A stretch of 64,000 nt of DNA from Planctomycetota bacterium (lineage in GTDB: Bacteria; Planctomycetota; JAJSAM01; JAJVHW01): assembly GCA_021776825.1 (NCBI GenBank), contig JAJFFG010000050.1, forward strand, positions 305,493 to 369,492. The letters are read 5' to 3'. This document shows positions 44,585 through 54,080 of the stretch, piece after piece. Position 1 is the stretch's first letter; each line of letters begins with the position of its first letter. The notes beneath the pieces were generated by a model. The model made no database searches, was not told where the DNA came from, and saw nothing but the letters and a program-made list of their open reading frames with translations. A program made the translations under genes and the position numbers.

Positions 44585-45961
44585 TCAGGCGGTCTCGACG
44601 GGCTGCCGCGTGAACGTGCGGAACTCGAGTTCGTCGAGCGCGCGGCTGAGCAACCCGTACGCGACGACCAGCGAGAGCAGAGCGGCGAGCGCGTAGCCCA
44701 CGCCGTACGACTCCATCCCGACGCTCAGACTCCAGAGCGCGAGCACGGCGTTCGAGACAAAGAAGACACACGCCGAGAGCGCGGCCTCCTTGCGGAGATC
44801 GAAGTAGAGGAGCAGCAGCAACGTCACCAGGAGCATGACGTGGAAGAACGCTCCGAGACAGGCAGCCCGGAACACCGGGACGGCGCCTGGCGGAAGCCCA
44901 AGCGTGGTCATGATCGGCTCGGCCATGATGAGCACCATCGCCGTGATTGCACCCTGCACACGTAGCAGTCGCGAGGTGGCTCCACGGAGGTCGGTCACCA
45001 TGTCGCGGCGAGCCTCCTCGATCGTCGCCAGGGGCAGCCCTTCGAGGATCGCTCCGTAGTAGCGACGGTAGCGCTCGTAGAACGACGTCTCGACGCGCAC
45101 CAGGTTCACGGCGAGGGCCGGCACCACGGTGAGGTAGCCGATGAAACAGCACGAGTCGTAGAGCGGATGGAAGCGGATGTAGGCGTGCGGGCCGACTCCG
45201 TCGACGAACCAGAACACCATCTTGTCGACCCAGATGCCGGCGTTGTAGGCGAAGCCCACGACGACGAGCAGCGGGAAGCGGTGCATGCTGGTGAGCACCT
45301 CTGAGCCGCTACCGGTGCCGAGCGCCATGCCTCGCACCAGAGTACGCATGAGCAGGGCGAGTGTGACCGCCTGGCCGATGGCGTAACCGGTGAGCATCCC
45401 CGCCGTGCCGGTACCGAGCCACGCGAGCAGGATCGAGAGTCCGCTCACCACGGCGCCGAGCGCGTAGGCCTGGAGTACGGAGTCGTACTCCTTGGTCACC
45501 CCAAGCCAGATCAACGCCAACCACGTCAGGCTGACCACGACGTACAACGACACGGCCGGAATCGCGACCGCCAGCGGGAGGCCCGCGAGAACGCAGAACG
45601 ACGCACCGACGACCGTCTGCACGGCGGCGACGGTGAGCGCCGACGTGTTGAACGCCGGAAGCACATCCTCGTGTTGTCGTCCGAACAGCAGATCCGCAAC
45701 GTGGCGCGTCGCCGCCATCTGGAGCAGGCCCACCGTCACGAGACTGAACGCGAAGGCGTACGTCACGAGTCCGCGGAACAGCTCGTAGTCAGCTTGGTCG
45801 GAGACGTACGGCGTCGCCACGCCGAGTGCACCGATGGTGATGACCGTCATGATCCACGGACCGGCGGCGATCAGCCCCGCCGACGCGTAGCCACGCGCCC
45901 GCGAGACGAGGCCATCCTCCTCGTCGATCATGCGGCGCAGTTCGAACCCGATGCCCGCCAT
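44585..45961 (-). CDS. pelG: Pel exopolysaccharide membrane transporter PelG
   Basis: The product is 458 aa with about twelve transmembrane segments, the size of PelG. It opens with the family-typical MAGIGFELRRMIDEEDGLVSRARGY; WVDKMVFWFVDGVG and YLTVVPALAVNLVRVETSFYERYRRYY are further PelG blocks. PelG, a flippase-like protein of the MATE/Wzx superfamily, works with PelF, PelD and PelE to polymerise and move the polysaccharide across the inner membrane. It is the last gene of the operon, one base after pelF. Confidence 0.95.
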   Translation of the reverse strand: MAGIGFELRRMIDEEDGLVSRARGYASAGLIAAGPWIMTVITIGALGVATPYVSDQADYELFRGLVTYAFAFSLVTVGLLQMAATRHVADLLFGRQHEDVLPAFNTSALTVAAVQTVVGASFCVLAGLPLAVAIPAVSLYVVVSLTWLALIWLGVTKEYDSVLQAYALGAVVSGLSILLAWLGTGTAGMLTGYAIGQAVTLALLMRTLVRGMALGTGSGSEVLTSMHRFPLLVVVGFAYNAGIWVDKMVFWFVDGVGPHAYIRFHPLYDSCCFIGYLTVVPALAVNLVRVETSFYERYRRYYGAILEGLPLATIEEARRDMVTDLRGATSRLLRVQGAITAMVLIMAEPIMTTLGLPPGAVPVFRAACLGAFFHVMLLVTLLLLLYFDLRKEAALSACVFFVSNAVLALWSLSVGMESYGVGYALAALLSLVVAYGLLSRALDELEFRTFTRQPVETA

Positions 45962-45962
45962 A

Positions 45963-47462
45963 TCAGGCCACCGCCGACGCTGAGAGGTAGCGCTCGTAGA
46001 GGAGCCGGTACGCCCGGATCATGTCGCGCTCGTCGTGGAACGAGTGGACGCGACGCTGGAGCGCCTTGCCGAGGCGACGCCGCATCTCCGGGTCGTCGTG
46101 CAGCCGCAGGATGGCGCTCGCCGTCTCGCCCGGCGACGCGATCGCGGTCAGTAGTCCGCCCACGCCGATGCGCTTGTCCTCGACCGTGCGCCCGTTCAGA
46201 AGCTCGTCGCAGGACCCGACGCGCGTCGAGACGATCGGGATCCCCACCGCACCACCCTCGAGGATGATCAACGGCTGGCCCTCCGAGACGCTCGTGAGCA
46301 CGAGAACGTCGACATGCGGCGACTCCGCCACGACGTCCACGGAGCCTTCGATCGTCACGTTGTCGGAGAGTCCCAAGGACGTCACCAGCGAGCGCACCTC
46401 GTTCGCGTAGTCCGGGTCTTCCTCGCACGGCCCGAGGATGCGGCCGCGAGCATCGGGCAGGCGATCCACCACCACGCGCATCGCGTAGACGTACGTCAGC
46501 ACGTCCTTGATGGGAGTCACGCGGCCGACGAACGCCGTGGTGAACGGGGCGTCGGCTGCGCGCTCGTCGTGCAGTTTCGCGGCGTCCGCGAAGCGCGCGA
46601 GGTCGACTCCGTTCGGCACGATGTCGATCCGCCCGGGAGGCGCCCCGTCGGCGATCTGCGCGGAACGATTGCCTCCGAAGAGCGTCAGGATCTGATCGGA
46701 GTGCTCGTAGCAGATGCGGCTGAGCATCCCGAAGTGGCGACGCCAGAAGCGGCGGAAGAACGGGGCGTTCCGCTCGGCGACGACTTCGCCGGATTCCCAG
46801 TCGGCAATCCACTCGGCGCGGTTGATCTCGATGCGCCGTTCCTTCGCGTAGATGCCGTGCTCAGTGAGCAGCATCGGGCGGCCCGTGCGGATCTTCGCCG
46901 CCGCGGCCAACGCGCCCGCGTACCCGGTGGAGATCGCGTGATACGCGCCCGCCTCCGGGACCTCGGCCGCGAGCAGGTTCAGGACGGGCAGATACGTGTA
47001 ACGCCACGTCCAGAAGAAGTTCAGGAAGCTCTCGTGCCGTGCCTCTGAGCGATATGCGTCGACGAGAACGCGCCAGCTGTCACGCGTCTGAAGCAGGTCG
47101 AACGCATCGACTCCCGGCAGCCCCTCTTGGAGCGCCTGGACGAACGGTGCGAAACTGCCGACGCGCCCACCGCGGAGGTCATCGAGAAGGTCGCGGAAGC
47201 GATCGACCTTGTTCCCGGAGTCGCGCGTCTCCAACCCCTCGTTCATGGCGTAGTCGTGCAGGAACACCTCGTCGATGCCGACCACGTTCTTGGGCGGCGT
47301 GTAGACGCGCCCCTTCTCGTAGAACCCGGGACGCGGCGAGATGTGCACGATGTGGAACGTCAGTTCCTCGAGGCACGTCGCAATCCGATGCACCCACGAC
47401 GAGACGCCGCCCCGAACGAACGGATACGTGCCTTCGAGGATCAGGCAGATGTCGGCGCTCAC
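45963..47462 (-). CDS. pelF: Pel polymerase glycosyltransferase PelF
   Basis: The product is 499 aa from a GTG at 47462 that overlaps the pelE stop (GTGA). The start ICLILEGTYPFVRGGVSSWVHR is the PelF signature. The GT-B C-terminal half shows TAFVGRVTPIKDVLTYVYAM, and VLVLTSVSEGQPLIILEGGAVGIPIVSTRVG with the retaining GT4 EX7E-type region. PelF polymerises UDP-GalNAc and related sugars in the cytosol. Confidence 0.95.
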   Translation of the reverse strand: MSADICLILEGTYPFVRGGVSSWVHRIATCLEELTFHIVHISPRPGFYEKGRVYTPPKNVVGIDEVFLHDYAMNEGLETRDSGNKVDRFRDLLDDLRGGRVGSFAPFVQALQEGLPGVDAFDLLQTRDSWRVLVDAYRSEARHESFLNFFWTWRYTYLPVLNLLAAEVPEAGAYHAISTGYAGALAAAAKIRTGRPMLLTEHGIYAKERRIEINRAEWIADWESGEVVAERNAPFFRRFWRRHFGMLSRICYEHSDQILTLFGGNRSAQIADGAPPGRIDIVPNGVDLARFADAAKLHDERAADAPFTTAFVGRVTPIKDVLTYVYAMRVVVDRLPDARGRILGPCEEDPDYANEVRSLVTSLGLSDNVTIEGSVDVVAESPHVDVLVLTSVSEGQPLIILEGGAVGIPIVSTRVGSCDELLNGRTVEDKRIGVGGLLTAIASPGETASAILRLHDDPEMRRRLGKALQRRVHSFHDERDMIRAYRLLYERYLSASAVA

Positions 47463-48484
47463 GCGGCACCCTTCTGCCGGCGCAGGGCATCGAGCCAGTT
47501 CGGCAGGTCATCGTTGTGGCGCACGAGCCGCTCGCCCAGCGCGCGAGCCACGCCGTACCGTCGACGCGCAAACGCCACGCTCGCGCGGATCTCACGAACG
47601 TCGGCGAGGCGCTGCTCCTCGGTCGACAGTGACTCGATGATCTCCACGGCAGTGCCGTGCTCACCCAGTCGACTGTGCGCCACTGCGGCGACCTTGGCCG
47701 CGTCAACGCGAGGGCCACCCATCGACAGCGCGGTTGTCGCACTCTGCCGAGCCAGTCGGTGGTGCGATGCGGACGCAGCAGCGTCGAGGATGCCCGACTC
47801 GGCGAGTTCGAGGTGTGCCTCCGCAACGGCGGTATGCGAATCGGCATCAGCGCACTCGGCGACGTCGTCGAGGGCATCGTGGATCGAACGACGATGCGTC
47901 TTCAACACGCGATCGAGTTCGGCGTGCGCGAACAGTCGGACCTCTTCGTCGAGGTCGATAAGACACCGACGAACGCGCGCCATGTGGCTCGGGCCCCCGC
48001 GCTCCACGAGGCGCCGCACCGCGTTGCGGCGTTGATCGGGAGCGCCTTCGCGCAGGACCTGCGCGAACGTCTCGACATCGAGCTCGCGTGCGAGGTCCCG
48101 CGTCTCATTCCCGGTGAACAGCGAGCGCTCGTGCGTCGGCGTAAGCGGCTCGACGTGCTCCAGGTAGCGTTCGAACAGCTCGTGAGCATCCTCGATCTCG
48201 CGCGTCTCGGAACGATGCGGCAGCGCCCATGCCAGAGCAGGGCCGACCACGGGAACGAACATCGCCATGACAAACACTGTGTCCCGCTCGGGGCCCAGGA
48301 GGGGTCCACCGCGTCGTTCGCGAGCCGCCCACATGGAGAGTTGCGCGGCACCGAGGTGCAACCCGATGCCGACGAGGCCGCCGACGAACGTCGTCGCGAC
48401 GAGAGGCACGATCACGGCGAGCGTGCCTAGCACCATCGCCACCAGCCCGAGCAGCGCGGCCAAGAGGGAGCGGAGGGCTTGCAT
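47459..48484 (-). CDS. pelE: PelE-like membrane/TPR protein
   Basis: The product is 341 aa from the ATG at 48484, whose A is shared with the pelD stop. Two N-terminal hydrophobic segments (LLAALLGLVAMVLGTLAVIVPLV and a later VMAMFVPVVGPALAWAL) precede a cytosolic helical repeat region (~110-341), the PelE plan. Sequence similarity in this family is low, so the call rests on position between pelD and pelF, size and topology. PelE bridges PelD to PelF and PelG. Confidence 0.8.
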   Translation of the reverse strand: MQALRSLLAALLGLVAMVLGTLAVIVPLVATTFVGGLVGIGLHLGAAQLSMWAARERRGGPLLGPERDTVFVMAMFVPVVGPALAWALPHRSETREIEDAHELFERYLEHVEPLTPTHERSLFTGNETRDLARELDVETFAQVLREGAPDQRRNAVRRLVERGGPSHMARVRRCLIDLDEEVRLFAHAELDRVLKTHRRSIHDALDDVAECADADSHTAVAEAHLELAESGILDAAASASHHRLARQSATTALSMGGPRVDAAKVAAVAHSRLGEHGTAVEIIESLSTEEQRLADVREIRASVAFARRRYGVARALGERLVRHNDDLPNWLDALRRQKGAA

Positions 48485-50379
48485 CAGGCAACGGCCTCGG
48501 CGAGCGGTGCCCCGCGCAGAGGAGCAACGCGTCCCAGCTCCTCGATCAGAGCGACGCCGTCTGGGCAACGCTGGTCCATCCGGATCGCGTGCATACGCAG
48601 GTTGTTGGTCCAGCCCTCGGAGTCGCCGTCGGCCAGATGCTCGCGCAGCTTCTGCTCGACGGACTCCGCTTCGGGAGCCGTCGTCGCGGGCAGGATGACC
48701 GCACAATGATCGGGCCCGACCGAGTACGCACCGTCCGTCTCGCGGAGGCGATCGAGAACGCGTTCGAAGCGCGGTGCCAACAGCTCGCCGCCCTCGAACT
48801 CGCGGACGAACCGCACGCTGAGGACGTGGAGCTCGTGCTCGTGTCGAACGGCCAACGTGACCTCGTGCGCCAGTCGGTGCACGAACTGCTCCACGCTCTG
48901 CAGCGTGCGCATCGGCACGGGAGGCAACGACAACGACGCAGAGAGCGGGATGCCCGAACGTTCGTGGAACAGACCAGCCAAGCGGTCGAGTACCTCGACC
49001 GGAGACGGCTCCTCAGGATCCGGGCAGATCACGTCGACCCGCAGGGAGTCGACGACCGACGCCGGGAGCCGCAGCGCGCGGCGTCCGACGCGCTCGGCGA
49101 CGATGGCGCCACCGGCCTCGGACGTTCCGGCGAGGACGACCGCGTAGCAGTGACGGAAGCCGAACGCGAAGATCGCATCGGACGAGCGTCGGGCGGCGAG
49201 CAGGTGCCGTACAAGGTGCTCCGCTCGCGTCCCGGTGATCTGTTCGATCGGCTCGGCTCCGGTGAATTGCACCGCGAGGATGCAGACCTCGACACCGTGT
49301 CGAATGTGGCGACCGACCTCCACACGCAGACGTTCGGCGAGATCTTCCGGCGTGCCGACCAGCGGCGCGCCGACGTGCAAGGGTGCCGTGGTGATCGGCT
49401 CGAGCGTGCCGTCGAAGCCGCCGTGGCGGCGCAGCGCAACCTCCATCCACTCGCCGATGGCGAAGAACGTCCCGACGGTCGTCTGATTGAGGCGCGTCTC
49501 GGGCACGTCGTCGAGACAGAACAGCGCGTGCACGACGTGCTCGGAGTCGGCGAGCGGCCGCACCACGATCGGTCCGTCCTCGGGCAAATCCTCGTCCCAC
49601 GCGAAGCCGTTCACCGGGGCCCCAGAGGCGATCGCACGCTGCACGACGGCGCTCTTGCGCGCGGCCGTCAGGCGCAGCGCGTCGTCACCCTCGGCCCAGC
49701 CGCGCGAGCACTTCACTTCAAGGCTTCCACCAGGAAGCAGCAGCAGCACCGACGCCGTCGCACCGCACTGTTCCTCGACCATCTCGAGCGCGACTCGGAA
49801 GACCTCTTCGCGGCCAGCCATGTCGATGCGCGCCGCCGCGACGATCATGTTCCCGAACGCGACGGCGTGGTCGACCAGGCGGCTCTCGACCTGACGGTTC
49901 GCGCGCGCTAGGACGTCGCGTTCGCGTCGAACGCGGGAGAGGGCATCGTGCAGACTCTCCATATCCCGCTGACGCTCTGCATCGCGTTCGGCCTTGGCGT
50001 CGTGGAACTCACCGATGAGGAACGACGCCGCTGCGAACAGCAACGGATCGAGCAGGATCTGCACGGAGAGAAGGTCGCGCGCGGTGAGCGTCGGGTCGGC
50101 CCGCAGCACGCCGGTCACGACCATTGCGCTGGCCAGGACGGACGCGACGAGTCCCGCCACGAGTCCACGCCCGGCTGCCATCGGGATGACGACGAGCCAG
50201 TATGGGTGCGGGTGTGCTCCCGGCGATCCGATGCCGCGCGACGAGACGAGCGCCTCGGCGAGCACCACCGCGCCGAGGATCAACACGGTCTCCAGCAGCG
50301 TTCGCCGCCACCAACGCCCGGTCGAGGTGGCGGTGCGCGGCTCCTCGTCGCTCGCAGTGTTCGGGTCGGGGCTCACCAT
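48484..50379 (-). CDS. pelD: PelD c-di-GMP receptor with two degenerate GGDEF-like domains
   Basis: The product is 631 aa, against ~455 in Pseudomonas aeruginosa. Four transmembrane helices (~28-125), a coiled coil (~128-170), a GAF domain (~175-325) and a GGDEF-fold domain (~345-455) follow the PelD plan. The c-di-GMP inhibitory-site motif RxxD is RSSD at 398-401, while the catalytic GGDEF is absent. An additional C-terminal domain (~495-615) looks like a second degenerate GGDEF with its own RxxD, RETD at 546-549. It overlaps pelB by 7 bases upstream. Confidence 0.88.
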   Translation of the reverse strand: MVSPDPNTASDEEPRTATSTGRWWRRTLLETVLILGAVVLAEALVSSRGIGSPGAHPHPYWLVVIPMAAGRGLVAGLVASVLASAMVVTGVLRADPTLTARDLLSVQILLDPLLFAAASFLIGEFHDAKAERDAERQRDMESLHDALSRVRRERDVLARANRQVESRLVDHAVAFGNMIVAAARIDMAGREEVFRVALEMVEEQCGATASVLLLLPGGSLEVKCSRGWAEGDDALRLTAARKSAVVQRAIASGAPVNGFAWDEDLPEDGPIVVRPLADSEHVVHALFCLDDVPETRLNQTTVGTFFAIGEWMEVALRRHGGFDGTLEPITTAPLHVGAPLVGTPEDLAERLRVEVGRHIRHGVEVCILAVQFTGAEPIEQITGTRAEHLVRHLLAARRSSDAIFAFGFRHCYAVVLAGTSEAGGAIVAERVGRRALRLPASVVDSLRVDVICPDPEEPSPVEVLDRLAGLFHERSGIPLSASLSLPPVPMRTLQSVEQFVHRLAHEVTLAVRHEHELHVLSVRFVREFEGGELLAPRFERVLDRLRETDGAYSVGPDHCAVILPATTAPEAESVEQKLREHLADGDSEGWTNNLRMHAIRMDQRCPDGVALIEELGRVAPLRGAPLAEAVA

Positions 50380-53300
50380 CGCAGCGTCACCGCAAGGTCG
50401 ACCCCCACGGCGTCCTCCTCGTCATCGCGTCCGAGCGAGCGTCCCCACGTCACGCCGAAGCGGACCTCGGTGGACTCGTCCGGCCGCCACGCGCCCGCGA
50501 GCGCGATGCCGGCGACCGTGTCGTTGCCATGGAGGTCGCGGCCGACATACCCCTGGGCGATCCCGGTGATGCCACCACCGAGGTAGTCGGAGATGGCGGC
50601 ATCCGCGGTCAGGTAGTCGAAGCGCGTCCCCAACGGCAGCCGCCGCGACAGTGCCTGGTCATCGCGTAGACGCGTCGGTTCGTAGGTCGCCCACACCTCG
50701 ATCGCGGGCCCGGCGCCTTCGACGTCCGGCTCGCCGTCGACGCGTGCTCCCTCCCGCTTTGCGGGCACGTGGCGCGGACGAGTGGCGTCCTGGACGACGT
50801 GCTCGCCGATGCGTAGCCGGTGACCGAGCGTCGCCCTACCGACGATGCGCCGATCGCGCACTCGACCGCGACCAGGCGTGTGGATCTCGAGTCGGTTCCA
50901 TTCGGCACCGCCAGCGACCCACCACCGATCTTCGGGGCCGATGTCGTGATGCGCCTCTGCTTCGAACGCGTCGGTGGTGCCGCCGAGACGCACCGCAGCG
51001 GCGGGGTCGTCGAACAGCTCATTGCGTGACGCGCGCAACGTGAGGGTGCGGAACGGGTCGATGCCCTCGAAGTTCACCTCGCTCCAACCGCCGACCTTGC
51101 GGCGATCGCGACCGGAGTCGTAGATGTCGATGCCGATGCCACCGCGAACGATGTCACTCAGCGGATGCGTGATCCCGAGACCAAGCGTCGTGACGTCTTC
51201 CTCGGCGTCGCGCGTGCCCTGGGCGAACGCCAGCGCGCGGCCGGAGTAGTGCGCCGTCGCCAGACGCGCCGAGATGCGGCTCTCGTCGTCACTGAGCGGG
51301 ACCGACCCCTCGAGTTCGAGACGCCACGAGTTGTCGTCACCAATGTCGCGCACGTTCATCTCGACCTCGAGCGCGTGAGCGCCCCGATCGAACACGCGTC
51401 GGCGAAGGCGCGCGACATCGACGTTTTCCGGCTGCAGCGCGAGCGCGCGATCGTACGCGTCGAGTGCGGCCTCTGCGCGGCGCGCCCGATGATGGGCGCG
51501 TCCCAGATCGGACAGCGTTCCGGCGTCGTCGCCGTAGAGCGCGATCCAGGTCTCGAAGCGCTCCGCCGCGAGATCGACTTCATTCTCCTCGATGAGGAGC
51601 TGGCCGTCGAGACGCAGGTAGCGCCGGGACTCGGGGTCTAGCGGAGCGGCTGCGTCGACGATGTCGCGGGCTTCGTCCACGCGACGAACGATCATCAGCG
51701 AGACCGCGTGATCGAGTCGCAGGCCTTGGTTGCGGGGTTCGCCTGCCACGAGCCGGCGGTAGATCGCGTCGGACTCGTCGGCCTCGTCCAGACGCGCGAG
51801 AGTACGTGCCACCATGGCTTCGCGCAGCGGTGTCAACGTCTCTGCATCGCGCAGACGCGGCAGCACGTCCTCGTGCGCGTCGCGCCCCTCGTCCTTCAGG
51901 TTGGCGGACCAGTACGCCTCGCCGAGGAGGTACTCGAGCTCGGGGTCGTGCGACTCGTCGCTCTCGACGGCGCGCTCCAACCACGGGATGGCTCCGCTCG
52001 GGTCGTTCGACCACGAAAGCACCTCGCCCGTTCGACGGAGAGCCAGCACGTCGGTGTCGTCCTCTTCGGCGAGCGCGATGTACTCGCGCAGCGCGCGGTC
52101 GAGATGCTGTCGCGAGAGGAACAGCTCCGCGAGTGCGTGACGATCCGTCCGGGATGCACCCGGAGTGTCGGCGCGTCGCTCGATCCAGAGTTCGGCCTGC
52201 TCCGTGGCCTCGATCGACATCAGGGCCGCGATCAACCGCCCAGCGTCCGGAGAGGCGGGGCCCGCCTGTTCGGCGAGACGCTCCCAGTGCGACACGGCCT
52301 CCGGGGTGCGACCGGTGCCTTCGAGCAAGTCGGCGAGGCGACGGCGTTCGGTCACGTCGTTCGGCAGGTGACGGAGGATCTCGGCGCGAGCGTCCGCTTC
52401 GACGGCGCTGCGCTCGGCCCACGACGCGCGGTCTGCCAACATGCGTAGGATCTCGAGATCGCCCGGGTGCGCCGTCGCCAATGCCTGCGCCGCTGCGAGC
52501 GACGCGTGCGGATCGGCGATGGCCTCGACCGAACGAACACGAAGCTCTCGAGAGAGCGGCGTGCCGTTCGTGACCACGACGACGAGCGCGGCGTGGCCGC
52601 TCGACTCCAGAACAATGAGCTGTTCGACGGCGTTCGCGCGGGCAGCGCTCCCGTGCGGGAGTTCGGCGACCAGCACGCGGGCTCGCTCGGTCGCACCGGG
52701 CACGTCAGCCGCCACGAGGGCGGGCAGAGCCGCGAGGAGCGAGGTCAGGTCGGTCGTGCGCGCAACGCGTCGGCCGGCGACCTCGGCAGCACGCGTCGCG
52801 TCATCGGCGAGCATCCAGAGTCCCTCGATCTCGAGAGAGAGTTGCTCATCGTACGCGTCGTCGAGACGGGTCTCCAGCAGTTCCGCGAGGTCGGCGTGGC
52901 GGGCTGCACGACGGAAGATCGACTCCAGTCGGTCCCGCGCGTCGCTGCTGGGATCGAGTTCGGCCTTCTGACGCAGAGCTGCCGTCGCGACGTCGAGTCG
53001 CATGTCGCGCAACGCGATTTCCGCGCGGAGGTCGAGAGCTGCCGATCGATGCGCCGGGTCCTCGGCGAGTTGACCGACGTGCTCCAACGCGGCATCGATG
53101 CGACCCTGCCGCGCCGACTGCTCGACGAGCGCTTGCAGCCGCTCCGTCGTGGCGTCCACCGCGTAGCTCTGCTCCGCGTAGCGCAGGGCTTCGTCCGGAC
53201 GGCCACTCATCTGCCAGAGACGAGCCAGACGGTCCCACTGTTCGACGTCCCCGCCGTCGCTAGCCTTGCGCTCGAGTGCGGCAATCTCGTCAGGGAGCGA

Positions 53301-54080
53301 GGAGGTCCAGCGCGCGACGTTCACGTAACGACTCGACAGCGCATCGTCGTCGAAGCCCTGAGCGGTGACGTGGCGGAGCAGCGCGAGCGCCTCGGAGAGA
53401 TGCCCGTGCGTCACGAGTGCGGCGGTCAGGTTGTCCCAGGCCGCGACGTCACGGGGGGCAGCGACCACTCCGCGTGCCCACCAACGCAGTTCGGCACGGA
53501 CACGCTCGTCAGCGCGGAAACGTCGTGCGGCGATCGGGGCAGCTTCCGTTACGCCCTCCGAGAGGAGCACGGCAGCGCGAGCGGCCACGCGATCCGGCGG
53601 ATCGAACGCGAGTGCGTCGGCGCGCAGCGTCTCGAGCTTGTCCGTGATCGGAAGGTCCGCGGCGAACAGCGCCTCGACCTCCGTGGCCGCCGCGATCTCC
53701 TGACCGCTGAGCCACGCGATGGCGTCGGAGGTCTCGATGAGTCGCGGCAGCTCGCCCGCCGGGGTCTCGACGGGCGACGGAGCCAGCAGCTCGATCGCGA
53801 GTGCGGTGGTCAGGGCGTCGTGTTCGGAGTCGACGTCCGCGACCGCGACGAGGATCTCGTGCGCGGTCCGGGCCGAGCCGGATGCGATGGCCCGCTCGTA
53901 CGGAGTGGCGTCCGGCGGCGCGTCTTCCGCCGGGGCGTCCTGCGGCTCGACGGTCATGCCGGAGTGACGGTCGACCACCGGTGCGTCGACATCTCGGTGG
54001 CCGAGCCACGTGAGGAGCACGACGAAGCACGCTCCGACGACGGCGAACAGGCCTAGGCGGGTGCTGGTAACGAGTCTCAT
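50373..54080 (-). CDS. pelB: PelB-like TPR and outer-membrane beta-barrel protein
   Basis: The product is 1235 aa, close to the 1193 of P. aeruginosa PelB. One N-terminal transmembrane helix (~8-26), then a long array of TPR units (ALRYAEQSYAVDATTERLQALVEQ; AALDAYDRALALQPENVDVARLRRR), then ~300 residues of amphipathic strands ending in aromatic W (VGVDLAVTLRW), as in an outer-membrane barrel. PelB guides the polymer through the periplasm and out. The start overlaps the pelA stop (ATGA). In P. aeruginosa the exit also needs PelC, which is not found here. Confidence 0.88.
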   Translation of the reverse strand: MRLVTSTRLGLFAVVGACFVVLLTWLGHRDVDAPVVDRHSGMTVEPQDAPAEDAPPDATPYERAIASGSARTAHEILVAVADVDSEHDALTTALAIELLAPSPVETPAGELPRLIETSDAIAWLSGQEIAAATEVEALFAADLPITDKLETLRADALAFDPPDRVAARAAVLLSEGVTEAAPIAARRFRADERVRAELRWWARGVVAAPRDVAAWDNLTAALVTHGHLSEALALLRHVTAQGFDDDALSSRYVNVARWTSSLPDEIAALERKASDGGDVEQWDRLARLWQMSGRPDEALRYAEQSYAVDATTERLQALVEQSARQGRIDAALEHVGQLAEDPAHRSAALDLRAEIALRDMRLDVATAALRQKAELDPSSDARDRLESIFRRAARHADLAELLETRLDDAYDEQLSLEIEGLWMLADDATRAAEVAGRRVARTTDLTSLLAALPALVAADVPGATERARVLVAELPHGSAARANAVEQLIVLESSGHAALVVVVTNGTPLSRELRVRSVEAIADPHASLAAAQALATAHPGDLEILRMLADRASWAERSAVEADARAEILRHLPNDVTERRRLADLLEGTGRTPEAVSHWERLAEQAGPASPDAGRLIAALMSIEATEQAELWIERRADTPGASRTDRHALAELFLSRQHLDRALREYIALAEEDDTDVLALRRTGEVLSWSNDPSGAIPWLERAVESDESHDPELEYLLGEAYWSANLKDEGRDAHEDVLPRLRDAETLTPLREAMVARTLARLDEADESDAIYRRLVAGEPRNQGLRLDHAVSLMIVRRVDEARDIVDAAAPLDPESRRYLRLDGQLLIEENEVDLAAERFETWIALYGDDAGTLSDLGRAHHRARRAEAALDAYDRALALQPENVDVARLRRRVFDRGAHALEVEMNVRDIGDDNSWRLELEGSVPLSDDESRISARLATAHYSGRALAFAQGTRDAEEDVTTLGLGITHPLSDIVRGGIGIDIYDSGRDRRKVGGWSEVNFEGIDPFRTLTLRASRNELFDDPAAAVRLGGTTDAFEAEAHHDIGPEDRWWVAGGAEWNRLEIHTPGRGRVRDRRIVGRATLGHRLRIGEHVVQDATRPRHVPAKREGARVDGEPDVEGAGPAIEVWATYEPTRLRDDQALSRRLPLGTRFDYLTADAAISDYLGGGITGIAQGYVGRDLHGNDTVAGIALAGAWRPDESTEVRFGVTWGRSLGRDDEEDAVGVDLAVTLRW

